Source: Euborellia annulipes (taxonomy: Eukaryota > Arthropoda > Insecta > Dermaptera > Anisolabididae). From it: a stretch of 64,000 bases of DNA. The notes below the pieces were generated by a model. The model worked only from the letters and a program-made list of their open reading frames with translations, was not told the DNA's origin and made no database searches. Every line of letters starts with the position of its first letter. The first letter of the stretch is position 1. A program made the position numbers and the translations under genes. The stretch lies in contig JAKCPI010005477.1 in NCBI GenBank assembly GCA_023213315.1, positions 1-64,000 of the forward strand. The letters are read 5' to 3'. This document shows, one piece after another, positions 57,248-64,000 of this stretch.

Positions 57248-58110
57248 GTCGGCGTCGCGTACGTTCGGCTTTCTGATGGCTGCTGGGCTTAGGTCCGAGA
57301 CTGAGGGATTCATCTTTGCCTGCCAGGATGGCGTGATCAACACCCTCTCGTACCGCCGACGTATTATGGGCGTGGAAGGCTCTACAGATTGTAGGGCCTG
57401 TGGGCAGCATGAGGAATCACTTTACCACCTTCTTTCAGCCTGCCCAAAATATGCTCCCACCGCCTATGTGATGTGTACCGCCATAATGCGGCATTGAGGG
57501 TGTTGTACTATCATTTGCGCCATTCCTACGGTGTTGATGAGACACCTGTGCTGCCATACGCTCCCGGGGATATCGAGTCCGTTGTTGAGAATGAGAGGTG
57601 CCGCATATATTGGAACTTCTCATTCTCAACTACCCGGCTGATTCAAGCCACCAAGCCGGATATTGTCCTCCTCGATGTTAAGGATAAGATGATTTATATC
57701 ATCGAGTTCTCGGCTCCGGCCGAGGCGAACATTGAAGCCAAAGAGGAGGATAAACGGACAAAATACCAAGATCTTGCGGCCGAACTGAGACAGATGAATA
57801 GAGGCTACTCGGTCAAGATAGTCGTCCTCATCATTGGCGTCCTCGGCGGTGTTAGGCACTCGCTGCTCTCGAGCTTAAAGATCATTCCAGCCTGCAGTCA
57901 GAAAGCAGAAAATATTGCAGGCCGGATGCAGAAAGCGGTCCTACTCGGCTCGTTGCGCCTACTCCGCCAACACGATACCGGTTTCCAGTGACTGCTGACT
58001 ATCCTTGTTGGAAGAGCAGCACTGGAAAAGAAGCAAATCCATAGGGGACCCTAGGTGTGTCGGAGCCCTGGGGAAACCTATGGAAGAATTATAAAGGTTC
58101 AAAGAAAAAC
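57246..58110 (+). pseudogene. R2-type non-LTR retrotransposon, 3' end (zinc knuckle and endonuclease)
   Basis: The first frame (open from 57246 to the TGA at 57495-57497) carries a CCHC knuckle C-x2-C-x8-H-x4-C (CRACGQHEESLYHLLSAC). The second frame (to 57991) reads YRHNAALRVLYYHLRHSYG, then KPDIVLLD and IIEFSAP, the PD...E/D active-site region of the restriction-like endonuclease, then KYQDLAAELRQMNRGYSVKI and VVLIIGVLGG. This order is that of the C-terminus of R2-like elements, which nick target DNA and prime reverse transcription there. The frames differ by a frameshift near 57450-57475, and the reverse transcriptase is absent, so the copy is dead unless the frameshift is an assembly error. 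A GC-rich 3' UTR continues to about 58110. Confidence 0.85.
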
Positions 58111-58114
58111 GTAA

Positions 58115-58895
58115 ATAATACAAACCAAAAAAATTTTAATAAATTGCTTCGTGTTTTTCCTCGTCAGTTGCATTAAAAAATTTATTTTAAAAATATTAGT
58201 TTGATAGACCACATAATGGTTTACCGAAACTTTATTTTATTTATATAAATTTGACAATTTTCATTTACAATTCTGAACAGAAAAACGAAATATTTTTCTA
58301 CGCTGCTGACTATTTTTTTTATCTATCACAAAACAAAACAAAAAAATAAACAATAATAAATCAGCAAATTGTAATAAATTATACCTATATTATAAAAAAG
58401 TAATAATTGTTATTTATGTGGTGTGAGATCATGGAATTAAATGAGTCCAGATGTGAAAGGGTCAAGATTCAATTGATCCAAGGGCAGTTGCAATAAATGA
58501 CCCCCCTCCCCCCCCTTTCTCAATAAAATTGAATTGATTCGAGCCGTCAATTGGATGAATGAACAATCTATCAACATCGAAATTGATTGTTTATGGCCAT
58601 TGATACCGAGGTGCTATTTTAAATAATCTTTTTGCTCTTGCTAAAGCCTTGCTAAATTTAAACAAGTCAACGTCAAGCGACGAGCCTTCGGCACTCAAAT
58701 GGGATAGAGGAGTTTCTCATATGATATATTTTTTTTTTTTTAATATGAAAAAAATCGAATTTAGGTGACCACGTCTCTTTTTATTTCAATCGATTGATAC
58801 GTTGAAAATTTTTTTTTTATGGGAAACGTACCCCATACACATACCCCTAAGTACAAGAAATTTATGCTTGACTTCTTTATAGAATTTATTTAAAA
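58115..58895. other. A+T-rich stretch without a gene
   Basis: No coding region. A C-run (58500-58517) and otherwise unremarkable sequence. Confidence 0.5.
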
Positions 58896-58899
58896 GAAA

Positions 58900-59215
58900 T
58901 AATTTTAATTAAAATTCAAAAATCAATTATTTTTTAGATGCCCTTTAAAATGTATATTCTCATTTTGTTCTCAAAATTGATTAAAGACCACTTTACTCTT
59001 GTACTTCATAGGAAAGATAGGAGAAGTGGTTGCCATAGTAAGAAAATATAAATATTTTCCTCTGCTTATATATTTTATATCTTTAATTCTAATAGATCGA
59101 CGGAAACTAAATATGTCGACACAAAAAATCTGGTGTGACAAGCGAAGAATACAACTTTTTCTTACCAAATGTAAAAGAAAGTTGTGTGCTCTGCGACGAT
59201 CACTCCATATTTTTA
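58900..59215 (+). mobile_element. 3' half of a hairpin-ended element
   Basis: Body from AAAATTCAAAAATCAATT through the CATAGGAAAGATAGGAG segment to the 3' hairpin (AACTTTTTCTTACC/GTAAAAGAAAGTTG) and a degraded terminal CACTCCATATTTTT. Confidence 0.7.
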
Positions 59216-59330
59216 AAATAATCGTCAGTATCCCTGACATAGGCCAAGCCAGAGGGGTGGGGGAGGCTTGAGGGTTCACCCCCTCCCCCCCCCCGAGGCC
59301 CAAGCCAAGACTTGATATTTAAGCTCAAAT

Positions 59331-59720
59331 ACAAAAAATCTGGTGTGACTGGTCGCATTATATGGCGACATATATTTAGTTTACAACAGTGCGGTACATT
59401 TGAATTCAAGATGTAAAATTTATGGACATGGGAAAATATTTATATTTTATTAACATGGCAACCATTTCTTCTATCTTTCCTATGAAGTACAAGAGTAAAG
59501 TGGTCTTCAAACAATTTTGAGAGCAAAATGAGAATATATAAAGAACAACTAAAAAATAATTAGCCTAATTTATGAATTTTAATCAAAATCGTTCGAGCAA
59601 ATTTTGAGAAAATCGAACAAAACTGAAAAAGTGCACTAGTAAAGTACTAGCACTCTTGGCCGATATAAAATTTCAACATTCTAGCTCAATTCCTTCATGC
59701 TCTAAAACACAGACAGACAG
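59331..59720 (-). mobile_element. Hairpin-ended element, inverted, both ends damaged
   Basis: AAAAATCTGGTGTGACTGG starts it, but the 3' hairpin is deleted to a few bases. The body follows to AATTCCTTCATGCT and a short ACAGACAGAC run at 59710. Confidence 0.65.
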
Positions 59721-59727
59721 ACCATTT

Positions 59728-59889
59728 TCTCATGTTTATAAATTTTACATCTTGAATTCCTATATATCAGCGGAAACTAAATATATCTAGACACAAAAAA
59801 ATCTGGTGTGCAAGCACAGAACACAAATTTTTGATTACCGAAGTTAAGAGATAGTCGTGTGCTGTGCGACCAGTCACTCCAGATTTTTA
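59728..59889 (+). mobile_element. 3' end of a hairpin-ended element
   Basis: TTTATAAATTTTACATCTTG, CGGAAACTAAATATATC, then the 3' hairpin and CACTCCAGATTTTT, which abuts the 5' end of the next copy in a head-to-tail junction. Confidence 0.7.
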
Positions 59890-61272
59890 CTTTCTCTTAC
59901 CTCTATATATGTTAATATATAGAGAGAAAGATTTGGATTTAGGTCAAATATTCGATGTCGAGATTTTGATGGATATACACGTTTTGAGGTCCCCTGAAAC
60001 CAAAAAAGTGGTTTTCGCGACATGGTCTGTCTGTGTTAAATTTTAAGCATGAAGGAATTTAGCTATGAGGTTGAAATTATATATTTAATCAACAAGACAT
60101 GTGAGTGTTTTTTTATTGGTGAGGCCAAACATCCCATGGCCCCCGGGAATCGAACCCAGGATCTCCGCCTTTCCGGGGCATAGGCGTGCTATCCATTGCA
60201 CCAGGCCACCGGACCCTCGACCTGCACCAATAAAACTCACTTCCCCTTATATGCAGTTAGTCGCGCAAGTTACTAACTCGTAACGAAAAAGTGAAAAACT
60301 TTAAAGAAAAATTTTCCACTTGTGCGCCGCTTGTTAAACCAGTAGAGGGACAGACATCTGGGTCTGCTCTAACACACTACTGTAAGCAGCAAAGCCCTGA
60401 GGGCAGCGGGGTTAAGTTATAGTTAAATATTTTTCGAGATCTATATATTTGAATAAGATAATAGCAGATCCAGATATCTGTCCCTCTACTGGTTTAACAA
60501 GCGGCGCATAAGTGGAAAATTTTTCTTTAAAGTTTTTCACTTTTTCGTTACGAGTTAGTAACTTGCGCGACTAACTGCATATAAGGGGAAGTGAGTTTTA
60601 TTGGTGCAGGTCGAGGGTCCGGTGGCCTGGTGCAATGGTTAGCACGCCTATGCCCCGGAAAGGCGGAGATCCTGGGTTCGATTCCCGGGGGCCATGGGAT
60701 GTTTGGCCTCACCAATAAAAAAACACTCACAGGTCTTGTTGAATATATCTATGACTTGTTTAGTCCGAATCGGGGTATTTTGAATACTATTATCTTATTC
60801 AAATATATAGATCTCGAAAAATATTTAATTATATATTTAAGTTAGACACCCCCGGGAGCGTGAAAATAAGCTTTTAATCAAAATCGGCCAAAAAGTACTA
60901 GTACTTTACTGATGTACTTTTTCACTTTTTTTTCGATTTTTTCAAAACTCGCTTTAACGATTCTGATTAAAATTCAAAAATCAATTATTTTTTAGATTCT
61001 CTTTAAAATGTATATTCTCATTTTGCCCTCGAAATTGTTTGAAGCACACTTTACTCTTGTATTTCATAGGAATGATAGGAGAAATGGTTGCCATAGTAAC
61101 AAAATATAAATATTCTCCCATGTTTATAAATTATATCTTGAATTCTAATATATCGGCGGATACTAAACATATCTCAACACAAAAAAAATTTGGTGTGATA
61201 AGCACAGAACACAACTTTCGATTACCAAAGGTAAGAGAAAGTTGTGTGCTATGCGACCAGTCACCAGATTTC
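59886..61272 (+). mobile_element. Hairpin-ended element, full length, split by a SINE pair
   Basis: 5' hairpin TTACTTTCTCTTACCTC at 59888, GATTTTGATGG segment, no microsatellite beyond GTCTGTCTG, then the insertion 60089-60827. The body resumes at 60841 and the 3' hairpin is at about 61215-61250. Without insertion and duplication it is about 640 bp, the same as the short form elsewhere. Confidence 0.8.
60089..60827. mobile_element. Inverted tRNA-derived SINE pair with 13-bp target duplication
   Basis: ATTATATATTTAA is present exactly at 60076-60088 and 60828-60840, duplicating host element body. Two SINE copies face each other (60100-60290 on -, 60540-60740 on +). Each has GGTCCGGTGGCC, an A box (GGTGCAATGGTTAGCACG) and a B box (GGTTCGATTCC) and an AATAAAAAAACACT end. 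The arms are inverted over about 265 bases. Further inverted words (GAGATCTATATATTTGAATA and complement) lie at 60438 and 60795. Confidence 0.8.
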
Positions 61273-61275
61273 TAA

Positions 61276-61555
61276 GAAATCCCTCCCTCCCCCGCGCCAC
61301 CCCTCCACCTCGCTTTGACTTCGCGCCTCTCTGAGGAGAAAGTCAACGCGTCCTTGCAGGGCCAGTAGGCTTGTGCCTCGCCACTTGTGAGATAACCTAT
61401 TGTGTTTTTTTATTAAAAAAGTTTTTTTTTTATTTTGTGACTACCAGTGATAATCAGTGTTTTAAATAGTGCTCTTGGATTATGGAAAATTATTTTTCGT
61501 CATCTTTTTCGTCTTGGTGGGACACTACGAGGTCACCAAAGGATTATTTTTAATG
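61276..61555 (+). other. GC-rich leader-like stretch with a 23-codon frame
   Basis: CCTCCCTCCCCCGCGCC and CGCGCCTCTCTGAGGAG at 61285-61340 are rich in GC for this region. A short ATG frame (61482-61553) starts MENYFSSS and contains SWWDTT; it ends at the start of the tandem duplication, where AAT|GTAAGC would make a splice donor. It could be a first exon or debris. Confidence 0.25.
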
Positions 61556-62055
61556 TAAGCTATTTGTAAAATTTAGCACTCTCTCTTTATTAATTCTCTC
61601 GTGGAATTGGGTATCATAAAATTTTCTACCATCTAAGTTTATATTTAATGAATATCCTATTTCTTATTATTTATTATTATTATTATTTTTTTTTAATAAA
61701 AAAAAAAACACTTTTTATACATTCACACACACGTAAACAGTCTTTTCGGCAACTTGGGCCATATAAGACTATATATTAACCGTTATTATCACCATTTATA
61801 TATAGGGGTCCAGGCATTTTTATTTAAGCCATTTGGTATTATTTATTATATACATGTCATAAATCATTTTAATAATCAGTTATTAATAGATTTTCTAACA
61901 GCCATTTTACTTGATTGTCAATTTCATAAGAGAATCAAATCATACAACAAACAACCTTGCGCTTTAGTTCGAATACTCACCGCTTGGTGAGCCCTCAATC
62001 AGAGATGATATCAAAGTGTCTTTTCTTTTTTTTTTTTTGATACTCCACAATTCTA

Positions 62056-62090
62056 AATTGGACCATGTTATGCAATAGTGTGTCAAGCGC

Positions 62091-62121
<31 letters not shown>

Positions 62122-62330
62122 AAATTGAGTTAAGCACGGAATATTGTTTCAAATGCTATAATTAATAGTAATTTTTATGAAATATGTCCTAAAAAAATTT
62201 TTATTTAATGTTACTTGCACAATTGAAAAAAAAATATATTTAATCCAATGAAAACAAAAAACTTTAATGTTAATTTTCTCAAAACTCGGTAGCTGGCGCT
62301 TGACACACTAATGCGTAACATGGTCCAATT
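62056..62330. mobile_element. MITE with GGCGCTTGACACAC terminal repeats, copy 1
   Basis: Left AATTGGACCATGTTATGC...GTGTCAAGCGCC, right its near-complement ending ACATGGTCCAATT; arms of about 36 bases. A-run after the left arm. Inverted relative at 23172-23402. Confidence 0.75.
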
Positions 62331-62845
62331 AATTTTTAATGTAAGCTATTTGTAAAATTTAGCACTCTCTCTTTATTAATTCTCTCGTGGAATTGAGTAT
62401 CATAAAATTGTCTACCATCAAAGTTTACATTTAATGAATATCCTATTTCTTATTATTTATTATTATTATTTTTTTTTTTTAATAAAAAAAAAAACACTTT
62501 TTATACATTCACACACACGTAAACAGTCTTTTCGGCAACTTGGGCCATATAAGACTATATATTAACCGTTATTATCACCATTTATATATAGGGGTCCAGG
62601 CATTTTTATTTAAGCCATTTGGTATTATTTATTATATACATGTCATAAATCATTTTAATAATCAGTTATTAATAGATTTTCTAACAGCCATTTTACTTGA
62701 TTGTCAATTTCATAAGAGAATCAAATCATACAACAAACAACCTTGCGCTTTAGTTCGAATACTCACCGCTTGGTGAGCCCTCAATCAGAGATGATATCAA
62801 AGTGTCTTTTCTTTTTTTTTTTTTTTTTGATACTCCACAATTCTA

Positions 62846-62881
62846 AATTGGACCATGTTATGCAATAGTGTGTCAAGCGCC

Positions 62882-62912
<31 letters not shown>

Positions 62913-63125
62913 AAAAATTGAGTTAAGCACGGAATATTGTTTCAAATGCTATAATTAATAGTAATTTTTATGAAATATGTCCTAAAAAAAAATTTTTATT
63001 TAATGTTACTTGCACAATTGAAAAAAAAATATATTTAATCCAATGAAAACAAAAAACTTTAATGTTAATTTTCTCAAAACTCGGTAGCTGGCGCTTGACA
63101 CACTAATGCGTAACATGGTCCAATT
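62846..63125. mobile_element. MITE with GGCGCTTGACACAC terminal repeats, copy 2
   Basis: Same as copy 1, carried along in the tandem duplication; its poly(A) tract is longer by a few bases. Confidence 0.75.
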
Positions 63126-63183
63126 AATCTTCTCTTAAAATTAATTTGTTTTGTTTAAATTTCATATTGAAAGCTACGTATAT

Positions 63184-63285
63184 TTTTACTTTCTCCTACC
63201 CTATATATGAAATATATAGAGAGAAAGTATTGGATTCATGTCAAAAATTCGATGTTGAGATTTTTATGGATCTTCACGTTTTTTT
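63184..63285 (+). mobile_element. 5' end fragment of the hairpin-ended family
   Basis: TTACTTTCTCCTACCC...GAGAGAAAGTATTGG and TTCGATGTTGAGATTTTTATG, then a T-run where the element is lost. Confidence 0.65.
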
Positions 63286-63332
63286 TTTTTTTTTTATTAG
63301 GCGTTTATACTGTAATATTAAATAGGTGTAGC

Positions 63333-63700
63333 CAGGGCCGGATTGAGTAGTTACAGCGGCCCGGGAAAATTCTAGCTCGACCGACCTCTTCTATAGTATA
63401 TTATATAATATAATCGCGGAGTCTCCGTCAGTCCGTCCGTCTGTCCCGCTCTGTTTGACTAACATCCCGTTGGAATTTTGAAACGAAATTTTGCAGTATT
63501 ATAGAGAACTTTATGGGCGACGGTCCGCCGCAGGGGGGCCCCGAGCCAGCTAAGGCGGGTCCAGAAGGCGTAGCCCTCCTGTCCAGACGCGAAGCCCGCC
63601 CAAGGCGGGCAACATGTCTTCTCATAATTAAGAAAATGTGAGGGTCCTCCGCACGAGGACCCGACCAATGCTGAGGGGGCTCAGGGAGTGTCAAAAAATA
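63333..63700. repeat. GC-rich element debris
   Basis: Starts AGCCAGGGCCGGATTGAG and contains GTCCGTCCGTCTGTCCCG, GGTCCGCCGCAGGGGGGCC and several CCCGCC/GGCGGG palindromic words. Open frames on the minus strand have no recognisable domain. Probably part of a non-autonomous element. Confidence 0.4.
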
Positions 63701-63713
63701 ACGGGAATTATTA

Positions 63714-64000
63714 TTTTTACTTTCTCTTACCTATGTATATATGTAATATATATATATATATAGAGAGAGAAAGTATTGGATTTATTCTATGTCGAGATTT
63801 TGATGGATATACACGGTTTGAGGTCCCCTGAATCAAAAAAAGTGGTTTTCGCGACATGGTCTGTCTGTGTGTGTGTGTCTGTCTCTCTCTGTGTGTGCGT
63901 CTGTGTTCAATTTAAAGCATGAAGGAATTAAGCTAGGAGGTTGTAATTTTATATTTAAGTTAGGCACCCCCATGGAACGTGACACGAAGCTTTTGAACAA
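63714..64000 (+). mobile_element. Hairpin-ended element, runs off the window
   Basis: 5' hairpin TTACTTTCTCTTACCTATG, GATTTTGATGG segment, GTGTGTGTCTGTCTCTC microsatellite, AGCATGAAGGAATTAAGC and the start of the body up to the last base. Confidence 0.75.

Larger units (their letters stand above)
61547..63125. repeat. 786-bp tandem duplication
   Basis: 61547-62332 is repeated at 62333-63125 with few changes, mostly in poly(A)/poly(T) lengths. Each unit holds an identical 78-codon open frame (61754-61990 and 62540-62776) with no ATG start or known domain, and ends with one MITE. High identity means recent duplication or an assembly duplicate. Confidence 0.9.

Noticed and set aside
60101..60730. 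60- and 84-codon frames over the SINE pair
   Set aside because: They are translations of tRNA-like SINE sequence and appear identically in both inverted copies.
61754..62776. Two identical 78-codon open frames
   Set aside because: They are identical because the DNA is tandemly duplicated. They begin at TTG, not ATG, and have no domain or splice context, so I do not call them genes.
63428..63694. Minus-strand frames in the GC-rich block
   Set aside because: They lack domains and follow from GC palindromes in an apparent repeat.

Overview
The window reads as nuclear DNA of an animal: strongly A+T-rich, genes split by GT-AG introns, poly(A) signals, and most of the length made of decayed transposable elements. 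A CLIP-domain serine-protease homologue points to an arthropod. My best guess is a copepod of the sea-louse type, but that is inference from gene content and repeat style, not proof.

Two genes can be read almost base by base, both on the + strand. At 6358-9176 a five-exon gene encodes a secreted CLIP-domain serine protease homologue (352 aa) whose three catalytic positions all appear replaced. At 36484-45705 a seven-exon gene encodes an NAD-dependent sorbitol dehydrogenase (351 aa) with both its catalytic and its four-cysteine structural zinc sites. Two orphan pieces look like real or recently lost exons: a CpG-rich promoter with a cAMP-response palindrome plus a first coding exon at 24100-24475 (+), and a leucine-zipper exon at 26242-26397 (-) whose stop codon lies inside a transposon end.

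Everything else is accessory. The dominant family (about two dozen copies) has a hairpin near each end, both carrying the same ACTTTCTCTTAC word, a GT-rich microsatellite inside, and insertion in T-runs without clear target duplication. This recalls Helentron-derived HINE/DINE-1 elements. It forms a 6.2 kb cluster at 13.6-19.8 kb and recurs to the right edge. Other elements include hAT-type MITEs with 8-bp target duplications (1201, 31625, 43097, 45096, 47343), a TIR element nested in a hAT MITE with a Myb/SANT-like core, fragments of several non-LTR retrotransposons (reverse transcriptase at 4551-5417, R2-type zinc knuckle and endonuclease at 57246-58110, 3' ends at 21.4, 38.5 and 53.3 kb), tRNA-like SINEs that repeatedly occur as inverted pairs (two with 13-bp target duplications inside hairpin elements), hammerhead-like hairpins, several near-perfect foldbacks and a 786-bp tandem duplication.

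Layout: 0-6 kb repeats and a LINE; 6.3-9.2 kb protease homologue; 9.4-24 kb transposon field; 24-26.4 kb orphan exons; 26-36 kb repeats; 36.4-45.8 kb sorbitol dehydrogenase with transposon-filled introns; 45.8-64 kb repeats. The two complete genes have unrelated roles (extracellular, probably immune; cytosolic polyol metabolism), and nothing suggests they work together.
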